DNA of 64,000 nt from Dryocosmus kuriphilus (lineage: Eukaryota > Arthropoda > Insecta > Hymenoptera > Cynipidae). Position 1 is the stretch's first letter; each line of letters opens with the position of its first letter. The notes beneath the pieces are model-generated. The model was not told the DNA's origin. It did no database searches and saw nothing but the letters and a program-made list of their open reading frames with translations. Both the position numbers and the translations under genes were made by a program. Of this stretch, positions 20,668 through 31,626 are shown in pieces. The DNA lies in NCBI GenBank assembly GCA_038277395.1, contig CM076191.1:29026583-29090582 (forward strand), in the 5' to 3' direction.

Positions 20668-22814
20668 CAGTGATGGGAAGTAACTAGTTAAAAGTAATTA
20701 GTTACTTTAACTAGTTACTTTTTCGTGGTAACGATGATAGTAACGAAGTTACTTTTATTAATAGGTAACGAATCGGTAACTAGTTACATTTTTTTCTATA
20801 ACGTTAACGATAAAAATCGTTACTTTTCTCGTTACTTTTGAAATATAGTACAGAATTTTTTTATTGCTTCTGCAACGATTTTTTCATTTCGACTATTCGA
20901 ATGGTGGCGGCACTTTCAGCAACCAATCGCTGACCGGCGTTTAAAAAGCTGATTGGCGATAAACAGAATCAGCAGACGATAAGATAGGCTAGAGGAGGTA
21001 TAATATTTTGATTTTATGTACAGTCATCGTCATATGTGCCTTAATATTTGTCACTAGAAATTTGCACGCATTTCAATGTAAAATCCTAGTGACAAATGTT
21101 AAGGCATATATGACGATGACTGTACACTAGAGAGATCCTTATTTACTCTTGATCGATTTTTTTTCGAATTTCTTTGGTCTCACCCCCTATTTTGTTGAAA
21201 TAACCAAAAACATGCGCCGGGTAAAATCCAAGATTTTTTAATGCCCTTTACGTATGTTGAAGTTATATCAATTCCGCGTCATTTTCAAAATATAAGAATT
21301 TTTTACCTCCTGGTATAGAAAATATAAGCTTTTGCATCAACATTGTGTTCCTATGGAACTAACCTAGGAGAATCACATAAACTGGAGATTTTTCTTCGAA
21401 AATCCAAGATTAATACTCAAAAAACTGATTAAATTGAAGAATGAGCCTTCTTTGTGTCGGCAAAAATAAAAAATTGGAGTCTTACTGGCTTTATTTATTT
21501 ATGAATTAATTTTGAAGCTGAATAAACCAGCTGTCAACAGAAAAAAAGGAGAAAACTAATGAAATGCGGCAGCGCTGCATCTTGCAGTTCCTTTGTAGTA
21601 GACGATATAGCAGACGCTCTGAACAAGACTGCCAATGAAATCACGCTATTTCAAATACTACAGCAGCTGACTACTACGAAGTCAAGATGCCGACTTCCGC
21701 AACGTTGTCACGTTTCTTCGCATTTCTTTCTAATTTTACAATTTATAAAATAACTTATAATATTATGTTTTCGGGCAAGAAACATAAATATTATTAAGAA
21801 GCACAATCTATATCAGAACAACAATTTACGTAATAAATAGTGTTGATAGGAGCCTTTTATAATAATTAGTATCATAACCTTTTAAAATTTTGTTTTGTAA
21901 ATTATTTAATTATTTTATAGTTAATTTGTCAAATTTTGTGTAAATTTGACTTATACTAAACTATAGAATTTTTTAATACTATTTGTGTATTTTATATCAA
22001 TTTATTTATGAACTTTTTCACAAACACTCACATGATTCAAGAGTGGCGCATGTTCCTCCTTAACATGGGGAAAGGAATTTCAAATACAGGTAATTTTTTT
22101 ATATTTCATCGGAATCCGTTGGATCTGTAAAATTATATTCTTTAGAATATGTTGAAAAAATATATCTAAACGAAAATGCTCATTGAGTATTTCATAAGGC
22201 GCCATTTTGAGTGTTTCAAAATTTTGACAAGTGCATTACGAAATATCTTTCTTTACAATAATTTAGCCTTTTAATTGACACCTGAAAAGTTGTCATCGAG
22301 AATCAAAAAATGAATGAGTTTTAAAAAAACTTGCGAAGCCATCTTGAATTTTTTCAAAACTTTGAGTTTTCATTGTCATCACATTCTTTCTAATAAATAC
22401 ATCTGCCTCTTGTAAGAATTTGACGAGATTTTGTTGTCGTAATTGTAGTTCAAATTTAGGTCTTTTGTAAATTAAAAAAAAATTCATTTAGATATATTTT
22501 TTCAGCATAATCTAAAGATCATAATTGTACAGAGCCAAAGGATTCCAATGAAATATAAAAAAGTTAACTGCATTTGAAATTTTACTTCACAGGTAAAAAT
22601 AAGCGTTAATTATTATTTTCCTTACTATATGTTTCTAATATTTCCAAAATATAAAAGTAACGAAAAAAGTAACGATAGTTACTTTTTTTTGAAAAACTAA
22701 CTGAGAAAAAGTTATATTTTAAAAAGGTAACGATATCAGTAACTAGTTACTTTTTTTCGTGATGTAACGGTAACGGTAACTAGTTCCTTTTAAAAAGTAA
22801 CTTACCCATCACTG
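20668..22814. mobile_element. Non-autonomous hAT transposon
   Basis: The element starts CAGTGATGGGAAGTAACTAG and ends with the complementary CTTACCCATCACTG, flanked by an 8-bp target duplication CTTTTTTC at 20660-20667 and 22815-22822. Both subterminal regions are packed with GTTACTTTTT/GTAACG motifs in both orientations, typical hAT transposase-binding repeats. The 2147-bp interior has no transposase; the only ATG frame of note (21559-21753, 64 codons) matches nothing I know. Mobilised in trans if at all. Confidence 0.9.
21017..21126. repeat. Nested 110-bp palindromic MITE
   Basis: Arms of 41 bp (21017-21057 and 21086-21126) match as inverted repeats at 39 of 41 positions around a 28-nt loop. 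Ends are TGTACAGTCA. It lies inside the hAT element and shares its termini with the inverted-repeat element at 61571-61769. Confidence 0.88.
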
Positions 22815-22822
22815 CTTTTTTC

Positions 22823-25800
22823 CTATACTCGCGAAAAAATCATATGTATACTTAATTTCCTATAATAATTACTCATGAGGCAATTTTCTTAATTTTTTGA
22901 TAAATTCATTGGGAATATTTAGGTAAAGAGGCGCATCTTTATTAAGTATTTCAATTAGTGAAAGAACCATTTGTTATGCTTAAAATATGTTTTTTAACAA
23001 GCCGGTAAAACACGAAACCGGTAATATCGCCAAAAAAAGTTTTTTACCGATACCGACAAAAAAGTTTTTTATGGATACCGAGTGTATACAGTATACACTT
23101 CGAATTTTGAATGTACCTGTATATATGTTTTTTTTTCTTCCTCACAGAGGAAGCTTTCTAGCCGTAAAATTTTAAAATAGTTTTTTATTATTTAATTAAA
23201 CGTCTGACGTCTGCCAGAAGAGCACTTTGTGTTCTTTAGCGGACTTCTCATTTTTTATTTTTTTCCTTGGCTGTTCGTCATATTGGTTCTTGTGTCATTT
23301 TTGAATATTTGCAGCGCTACGACAGCGCTACAGGTGTCCAAGCTGCCAAGTCGCGTAATTTTCCCCACTACAGGGATCCCTCCAAGGCCAAAATCTCGAC
23401 GAGCGAGCTGCGAGGGATGATCGGTGACGACGGAAACAACAGCTGGCGGACAGTTTGTCAGGGTTGCCAATATTGGCGATTTGTCGCCAAATTGGCGATT
23501 TTTTTTGATAGATGGCGACCAATTTTCAGGTTTGGCGATTGGCGACAAAATTGGCGACTTTCGATTTTCAGTTGGCTACTTAGGGTGACAGTTGAAAGAA
23601 TAATCTAAAGTTATGGACTTCCCACAGCTGTGCTTACCGGCAGTGGCAGGAAGCTTGCCTGCTGAGAAAATCCGTAAGAGTGAAAAGGACGGACCGTTTT
23701 GATTGTTTTCTATCTCTTTCACTCTTGTGGACTTTCTGCAGGTAGTGAGGCAGGCTGCCTGCCTCTGATCATGACTTTTTCTTGCGGGTGCTAAAACCCT
23801 AATATGTCAAATTACTTATACACGGGGTTGTGACAACCAATCAGCTGAGAACAGATCACGTCTCCTACATTATATTACCCAATCACTGGTACTCTTAGGA
23901 ATGCTTAAACTAATAGCAAAGTTCGTTAAGTCAGGTTAAGTTAGTTGACTCTTTCGGACGGTAAAAACATGATCTAAGAATTACCGGGTCTAGCCTTAGC
24001 CCCCACCAATTTGGGCCGAGTTCGCGTTGCCGCCGCTATCGTCCATTTTGTTTGCAGGTTCGGCGATATAAATGTTGGGTCCCGGTACACACAGAGATCA
24101 GTGCGGTGCACGCATAATCTTGGGGCCCCTTCCAGTAGTTATATATTTCAAACCTTTAATCTTTCATTACAAAAAAGAATAAATATGTATATACAAGCTG
24201 TATTTGAAAATAAATTGCAAATTATTTCTGTCGACAAATGTATTTTAATAATTGAAGGGTTAATTTTGTGGAAAAATTATATTTCATATTTTTGGAGATG
24301 CATAATTTGGCGAAAAAATTATTTAATTGGCTTTTTGTTTGTAAACTGTTATAAATTAAAATTTACACTTAGCCATTTTTTTATTATGTGCTTAACAGAC
24401 GATGTTTATGTTTCATCTGTCCACAAATGATTATTTTTCAAAAAATTCGTTTTTATAATGTAAGGATTAATTTGTTGGAAAACTTTAAATTAATTGTTTA
24501 AGGATATATTTGTACTGAAAATTGCATTTCATCACTTATTATTTGCATTTCAATTGCAAGTATACACTTAGACATTTTTTAAGATCTGGTTATCCTTATA
24601 AGGATATTTTGTAACAAAGTATTGTACGATATTGGTACTAAAGGATATTGGTAAAAATTTTAAAAACGGTGTTCGTATTTTTTTAGTATTATCACGAATG
24701 AATGACATCTGTAAATCACTAAAAGAAATACACTATGTACATATACCTGAATCAAAAATCTTGGAATCTGAACATAGAGCTTCAAATTCAACCCTGTCGA
24801 AACAAAATGATTGGAGAATTCCTAAGAAATATCAGAGCCACTTCTTTTTCATTCATTTTTACTTGTATTTAACGTAAATATTTTATTAGGAAGCATAAAA
24901 TATCAGTTTTATAATATTAAAGTTGCCTACGTTTTACTTGTTTGTTATTTTATTTTTATTAAAATTTTTTTTATTAATTTGTTTTTATTTTTGATTGTTT
25001 TGATTTATTTACGAACATGATGATCTGTCATTTTTGCCTGATATTTTCATGATATTTTGTATCGGCAGGGAAATTATAAATATTTAAAAATATAATCGAT
25101 TCGATCGAAATACACATAAGTGGAATTAATGTTTTTTTTTATGATTAGTTGGGTTAAAATAAATACTTTTAAAAATATGTTTAATTATATACACCACAAA
25201 TGAGATTATTCTCCAAATAACTTTATTGATTTTTAATATCTCACTTCAAAGCTTTATGACGTTTACTACCTACATTATTTTAAATTTGAACTGGTTGAAT
25301 CTACCGCCGTGAAGTCATAAAAATGGCCTACAGCGGCGGCAAGATTTCTGGGCTTCCTATTGGTTCACTTTTTTTTACTTGCGCGTGGCTAGACCGTGTA
25401 TTCTTAGATCATGGGTAAAAATCTTTCTCGAACCGTGTTCTGTTCCTGCAGTTCGGTTCGAACTTCGAGTCACTAACGAGCGTAGATGTCGATCCCCTCG
25501 AAAAGTTTGGCAGCTAGGTCGACTACGTTGATCCCTCGAAAAGTTCGGTTCGAACCATCAAAAGGCGTAGACGCCGAGCCCCTCGAAAAGTGCGAACCTC
25601 CGAAAGGCAGCAAAAGTATGAAACTATGCTCGAGCCCTCGAACATGTTTTTATGTTATCACGGGATTCAGAAATATCCACTCGCGAATCTCGGGATTTTT
25701 TTTCTTAGCAAAAACCACTGTTCACTGGTACTTTTATAAAATAAACTTGATTAAACTATTTATTCAAACGAACAGGTAAAATATATTAATTAGTGTCTTA

Positions 25801-26035
25801 TCTTTTTCCTTAAGTTTCAATGCATTCCCACCGCGAATTAAACAATCGATAAAACAAAATAAAAGTTCGCCGGAGACTGATAGATTTAAAAGGGTGAAGA
25901 AGGTTCTGACTCGAGGTGATACTGAACACACCGCCGTCTTTTCTTTTTCATCGGTTCCGATTAGTAACCGCCATCAGTATCTTCTTGGTTTCCTTACCAA
26001 AATTCTCTCTCTTATTTAATATTTTCCCCTTTAAA
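22823..26035. other. AT-rich intergenic DNA with dispersed repeats
   Basis: No gene supported. A TTGGCGA-rich cluster lies at 23463-23565. A dispersed repeat at about 24165-25370 matches two pieces at 61345-61505 and 63170-63500. At 25435-25640 CCCTCGAAAAGT and GTTCGAAC motifs recur about every 65 bp. Frames spanning these read the repeats and have no domain features. Confidence 0.5.
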
Positions 26036-26586
26036 AATTAACACATTAACCAGCCGATTTCCTCTTTCACGGAAGGATACTGGTTCGGGAATCTAACAAA
26101 AAACTAACAAATCAACCAGCCAGTTTCCCCTTTCACGGGAGGATACTGGGTCGAGGATCTAACTAAAAATTAACAATCAACCAGCCACTTCCCCCTTTCA
26201 CGGGAGGATACTGGGTCGAGAATCTAACTAAAAGTTTACAAATCAACCAGCCGATTCCCTCTTTTACGGGAGGATACTAGGTCGCGAATCTAACAAAAAA
26301 CTAGCAAATCAACGAGCCGGTTCTCCCTTCCACGGGAGATAACTGGGTCAGGAATTTTACATGAAAAATTAATAATCAACCAGCCAGTTCCCCCTTTTAC
26401 AGGAGGATACTGGATCGAAAATTTAACACGAAAAATTAACAATCGACCAGCCAGTTCCCTCTTTCACGGGAGGATACTGGCTCGGGAATCTAACAAAAAA
26501 CTAAAAAATCAACGAGCCGGTTCTCCCTTCCACGGGAGATAACTGGGTCAAGAATTTAACATGGAAAATTAATAATCAATCAGCCT
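26036..26586. repeat. ~64-bp minisatellite, first block
   Basis: Units read roughly AATCAACCAGCC, GGTTCCCCCTTTCACGGGAG, GATACTGGGTCGAGAATCTA, ACTAAAAACTAAC. About nine units occur here, continuing after an insertion at 27323-28580 and again at 30083-30300. Confidence 0.95.
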
Positions 26587-27322
26587 ATTTAAGAGAGTCC
26601 CGGTGGCTCAGGTGATAGCGCGTCAAGCTTCCTACCAGAAGGACTGGGTTCGATCCCTGTGACGGTACCAATGGAAATTTTTCTATGTAATTTAACCGAG
26701 GTTCTGGTGGTTCGGAACTCACCTTAAACTGCAGGTGTCCTCAGAAGAGGTTGGTGACTTCTCAGGGAAGAGGCTCCATGTCGAGGAGAAAATTGCTTGA
26801 GGGTCACCAGCCGATTTTGAGAGACTCGGAAAAGAGTTAGCGATTTCCGTGCGATAGAGGCTCCTTTCGAGAGGACTATCGCCCGATGGTCGTTGCTTGA
26901 TTTCGAGAAAAATAAACACACACATACACTTACATGACACACCATTTTAGTGCGCCGAACATGGAAAACATCTAACTGGAAGGTCTCATAAGGACTGCTC
27001 CTACAAACCCTACCATACTAGCTTTGCTAGCAGCTTATAGTCAGGTTAGGGAGGCTGCCGGATGGCATGTATCGGAGGCTCACTTTAATATACAAAGAGG
27101 CCCGCGTCCGATACGGTGCCATAGGGTATGCCTGGCACCCGAGAGATAATATAACCAGAACGTTGGAAACAACGAAAAACGCAGAGATCAAAATCCCTGT
27201 AAAAAAGAAAAAAAAAGTTGCCAGGTATCGGTGCACTGCCTTGAGATAAACACGGGTATGGCACAATGGGCTTACAGCCTGAGCGCCAGGGGGTGTTCTT
27301 AGGAACCTCTCGCCCACCTTAA
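26587..27322 (+). mobile_element. tRNA-derived SINE candidate within the minisatellite
   Basis: The array is interrupted by about 735 bp. Near its start are an A-box-like TGGCTCAGGTG (26604-26614) and a B box GGTTCGATCCC (26647-26657), 43 nt apart, as in tRNA-derived SINE heads. The unrelated body ends in an A-rich stretch (AAAACAAAAAA near 27320) where the array resumes. A composite of two short elements is possible. Confidence 0.6.
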
Positions 27323-28580
27323 AACAAAAAACCAGCCAGATCCCCTTTCACAGGAGGATACTGGGTCGGAAACTTAACACGAAAAATTGACAATCAACCA
27401 GCCAGATCCCTTTTTCACGGGAGGATACTGGGTCGGTAATTTAACAAAAAACTAACAAATCATCCAGCCAGTTCCCCCTTTCACGGGAGGATATTGGGTC
27501 GAGAATCTAACTAAAAACTAACAAATCAACCAGCCGGTTCTCCCTTTCACGAAAGGATACTGGGTCGGGCATCTAACAAAAAACTAACAAATCAGCCAGT
27601 CGGTTCCCCCTTTCACGGGAGGATACTGGATCGGGAATTTAACACAAAAAATTAACAATAAACCAACCAGTTTCCCCTTTCACGGGAGGATACCGGATCG
27701 AGAATCTAACTAAAAATTAACGATCAACTAGCCACTTCCCCCTTTCACGGGGGAGGATACTGGGTCGAAAATCTAACTAAAAGCTTACAAATCAACCAGC
27801 CGGTTCCCCCTTTCACGGGAGGATACTGGGTCGCGAATCTAACAAGAAACTGACAAATCAACGAGCCGGTTATCCCTTCCACGGGAGATAACTAGGTCAG
27901 GAATTTTACATGAAAAATTAATAATCAACCAGCCAGTTCCCCCTTTCAGAGGAGAATACTGGGTCGAAAATTTAACACGAAAAATTAACAATAGACCAGC
28001 CGGTTCCCCCTTTCACGGGAGGATAGTGGGTCGAGAGTCTAACTAAAAACTAACAAATCCACTAACTGGTTCCACCTTTCACGGGCGGATAGTAGGTCGA
28101 GAATCTAACAAGAAACTAACAAATCAACCAGCCGGTTCCCCCTTTCACGGAAAGATACTGGGTCGGGAATTTAATACGAAAAACTAAGAATCAAGCAGCA
28201 GTTCCCCCTTTCACGGGAGGATATTGGGTCGAGAATCTAACTAAAAATTAACAATCAACCAGCCAGTTCTCCCTTTTACTGGAGGATACTGGGTCGAGAA
28301 TCTAACTAAAAACTAACAAATCAACCAGCCAGTTCCACCTGTCATGGGAGGATACTATCTCGAGAATCTAATTAAAAACTAATAAATCAACCAGCCGGTT
28401 TTCTCCCTTTCACGGGAGGACACTGGATCGTACATCTAAAAAAAAAAATAACAAATTAACCAGTCAGTTCCCCCTTTCACGTGAGGATACTGGCTCGAGA
28501 ATTTAACACGAAAAATCAACATTCAACCAGCCGGTTCCCCCCTCACTGGAGGACAATAGGTCGTGAATCTAACGTAAAAT
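27323..28580. repeat. ~64-bp minisatellite, second block
   Basis: About 19 further units of the CCAGCCGGTTCCCCCTTTCA type. The last unit ends with a segment AACAATGGCTGAAATGGGGT followed by a non-repetitive tail. Confidence 0.95.
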
Positions 28581-28764
28581 TAACAATGGCTGAAATGGGG
28601 TCCCTATTTATCTCTAGTTGGAGAAGATAAAGGTGAATCGCCAGTCTCTTTGAACGCCTCAAGTATCGAAGCCGTCAAGCTCTCCCTCCGGAAACAGGGG
28701 GCTTTGTCTCGCGTATTCGTTCAACCCTTCCAAATCCCATCTACTTGAAAATAACGCACGCAAA
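28581..28764 (+). repeat. Unique tail of the minisatellite-bearing long repeat (left copy)
   Basis: The segment from AACAATGGCTGAAATGGGGT through TTTATCTCTAG and on to CCCATCTA is repeated at 30300-30326 plus 34858-35000, where a Gypsy element splits it. Together with the array it behaves as a long repeat flanking the gag remnant, hence a probable LTR. Confidence 0.7.
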
Positions 28765-30082
28765 ATGGAGACCAACCGTGAAGTTCCTCCAAAACGTGAA
28801 AACATGCAGACTGACCAACCTGATCACCACGCTGACCTTCAAGCATATCCACTTACAATTTCATTTACAAATCCACGTCCTCAAGAACTACAACACCCTC
28901 CTGCAGCTCCACTTGCGAATAAGAGTATGGATGAACCCGTAACGCAGCTGGTAGTCCAAATTGAAAGCGAGGAGGAAATGAAAATCCTCAACCAAACCCC
29001 CAAATGAATACGCAAACTAATCGCCCACCAAACCCTCGACAGAATCCACCACCTCAGGATCCATTTCAACACCAAGGCCCATTCATCAGTTGGCAACAAT
29101 GGAGAGCTTTTTGTCAAGGACCTTCGCTTGCTCTACGAATGACAGAGTTTCATGGACGGGACAATGAGAAACGAACTTATTCCTTAATCAAATAGAAAAC
29201 TAATTTGGATTTATAGGCACACTCGCCAATCAACGCACACATTATGTAAACCAGGCCCTAAAATTGAAAGCCGAAAAGTGATGGAAAACGTATCGCGTCT
29301 GAACTCTCAACTTTACTCTCAGCGACAGGGTGACAAGGAACCTGCTGGACTGTTTCTTCAAAAGACATACATTCTTTTTCAATATCTACAGCCAACCGCT
29401 GCTGAGCGTACAATAGTGGCCACTTTGCTCGATCAGCTGAGACCATCAATCCACCGAGGAATCTGTGCCTCGCAGCCAGCTAACTTTGCTACCTTGATAC
29501 CAAGAGCTGTTGAAAACTGGAAAGGGGGAGACGACTTCAGGTGCCTCAGCCCCCCAATAAAGGTACAAAAAACACAGAGATGTTCCAAGTACCTACCGCA
29601 TTTCTTTATTTACCTCAATGAGGTAGAAATTCAAGCTCTTTTCGACAGTAATTCAACGGACAACTTCGAGCATCCACGATATCTTACCGACGCACAATTA
29701 ACAACGATGAGACTCTGCTTTGATCAAGTCGATGTGGCAAAAACTGAAACTTCCTTACAAGTCCTTGGAGAATTAATGCTGGACATCATAGTTTGTGGAC
29801 GATCTATGAGAACTACATTTCTCCTAACGAAGAAATTAATGGTCCGCTGATCCTTGGTGGTCTTTGGATAAATGAACAGCAAGGCGTCTACGACAGCCCA
29901 AGAAGAAGGTGCATCTATGCGGGTAACCAAGATAGATTCACAATGTACTTAAATAATTCCCCAACTCCAGCAGGTATACATGATCCAGAGATAGCTGCAG
30001 CTTTAACTGAAGTTCCGGCTCAGTACAAGGCCGAGTTTCAAGAAATTCTTCAACGTTTTCCGCAAACGATCAATCCCACTGG
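28765..30082 (+). pseudogene. LTR-retrotransposon gag/protease remnant
   Basis: Plus-strand frames 28765-29007, 29004-29195, 29278-29850 and 29793-30140 give a Pro/Gln-rich N-terminus (METNREVPPKRENMQ), a gag-core-like helix region (GLFLQKTYILFQYLQPTAAE, then RPSIHRGICASQPANFATLI) and a retropepsin-like segment (IQALFDSNSTDNFEHPRYL, with the catalytic DSG/DTG altered to DSN). Several frameshifts separate them. A polymerase-leader-like end (AEFQEILQRFPQTINPTG) runs straight into the minisatellite, so reverse transcriptase and integrase are absent. Confidence 0.68.
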
Positions 30083-30300
30083 GATCAACCAGCCAATTCC
30101 CCCTTTCACGGGAGGATACTGGGTCCGGAATTTAACATGAAAAATTAACAATCAACCAGCCAGTTCCCCTTTTCACAGGAGGACAGTTCCCACTTTCACT
30201 GGAGGATACTGGGTCGAGACTCTAACTACAAAATTAACAATCAACCAGCCGGTTCACTTCTCACGGGAGGACAATGTGTCGTGAATCTAACGTAAAATTA
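30083..30300. repeat. ~64-bp minisatellite, third block
   Basis: Three to four units of the same family as 26036-28580, ending with the same AACAATGGCTGAAATGGGGT junction. Confidence 0.92.
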
Positions 30301-30326
30301 ACAATGGCTGAAATGGGGTCCCTATT

Positions 30327-30492
30327 TGTGGTATACGCTTATATTGTATATATAGAGATAAGGACTATGCGCATGCTCATGAGGAACCAAGGGACGTTTG
30401 GGCCCGAGATCAGTCTTGTATCACCCGGCATCGAATAACATGGAATAAAGTGGTTTGATCTGAAAGGTGTCTAATTATTGTAAAATATCACA
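30327..30492 (+). repeat. Gypsy 5' LTR
   Basis: Begins TGTGGTATACGCTTATATTG and ends ATATCACA; contains AATAAAGTGG, a possible polyadenylation signal, near 30443. Pairs with 34684-34857. Confidence 0.93.
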
Positions 30493-30596
30493 ATGGCGAC
30501 GAGGATAAATTAAAATTAGATTACGCGGATTATATCGAGTACGCTAAATGAACTTCGGACATTGTGTGAACAATACAAATTATGTGAGCTAAATCA

Positions 30597-31608
30597 ATGT
30601 CGGTATCGAATAAAAATGTGGAAAAGTCGGAAGGAAAACCCGGCTGGATTTATAAATTATCAAAAGCTGAAGTAGTGGCAAAAATTAAGGAATACGGTAT
30701 TGTAAATGTGGAGGAATCTCAGAGTTTAGATGTGTTGCGCAAACTTCTAGTAGCTACAGTACGAAAAAGTGAAGCCGGTAAATCACAAGATAGTGATAAT
30801 TCGGATAGTGAGGAAACCAAGGAAAATATTAAAGTGAAAGAACAAAAGGATATAGAGTGTATCAAAAAAATGGGCTCCAGTGATAACATTTACGTACAGT
30901 TTAAAATTATGTGTGGGCGATTGGGAAATTTTTATTGAACTTTTGGAATTTTATTTTGATGCCTTGGATATAGCGGACGACAAAAAACGCGCAGTGCTAT
31001 TAATAAAGGAGAATATTGAGACATATAATTTGCTACTTAATCATTCGGCTCCTCAGAAGCTGAAAGAACTATTATATGCACAAGTGGTCCAAAAATTAAA
31101 TGAGCATCTAGCTCCTTCCCCTTCGGAAATAGCTGAAAGAGCAAAGTTTGCAGCGATATGTCAAAAAGTGGGAATTAAAATCGCGAAAATGAAGTCGGCA
31201 GCTCGTCATTGCAAATTCACGAACGACTAAGAACACCTTCGTGACCAATTTGTCGCTGAAGTCTATGATACGGCAACAAAAATAGAACTCTTCTGTCGAA
31301 CAAATTTGACCTTTGATAAGGCTGTTGCTTTGGCTACTGGAATCGAAACAGCTCAAATAAATGCTTGTGGAGACATTGAAGTCAACACTACATCGGAAAC
31401 TAATCTACAAGTACACAAGATGGATCATCAACAAATGAAAAGTAAGGTACAGCGTAAAGGTGAACGGAGTTCTCAAGCGGGGAAGAAACCAACGTGCTTT
31501 ACTTGTGGTAGAGTGGGCCATGCAAAACCAAATTTTTACTACAAAGATTATAAGTGTAGTAACTGTGGAGTTCAAGATCATCTGGTTAAAGCCTGCCGGA
31601 AACCATAG
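30597..31608 (+). pseudogene. Gypsy gag
   Basis: Starts MSVSNKNVEKSEGKPGWIYK. A frameshift near 30900 moves to a frame with ELLEFYFDALDIADDKK and KLKELLYAQVVQKL, a capsid-like helical region; a TAA at 31228-31230 then interrupts it. The last part has two zinc knuckles, CFTCGRVGHAKPNF (final Cys replaced by Phe) and CSNCGVQDHLVKAC (intact). It would bind and package the element RNA. Confidence 0.88.
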
Positions 31609-31626
31609 CAGGCAAGTAGGGAGGCA

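Noticed and set aside
23267..23608. 113-codon frame rich in Trp and Arg
   Set aside because: It translates the TTGGCGA repeats and lacks any domain.
26597..26670. Possible functional tRNA gene
   Set aside because: The A and B boxes fit, but I could not form a full cloverleaf with an acceptor stem, and the unit sits in a longer insert, so a SINE head is likelier.
26036..28580. Regularly spaced repeats resembling a CRISPR array
   Set aside because: Units are contiguous ~64-bp repeats without unique spacers, vary throughout, and the genome is eukaryotic. It is a minisatellite.
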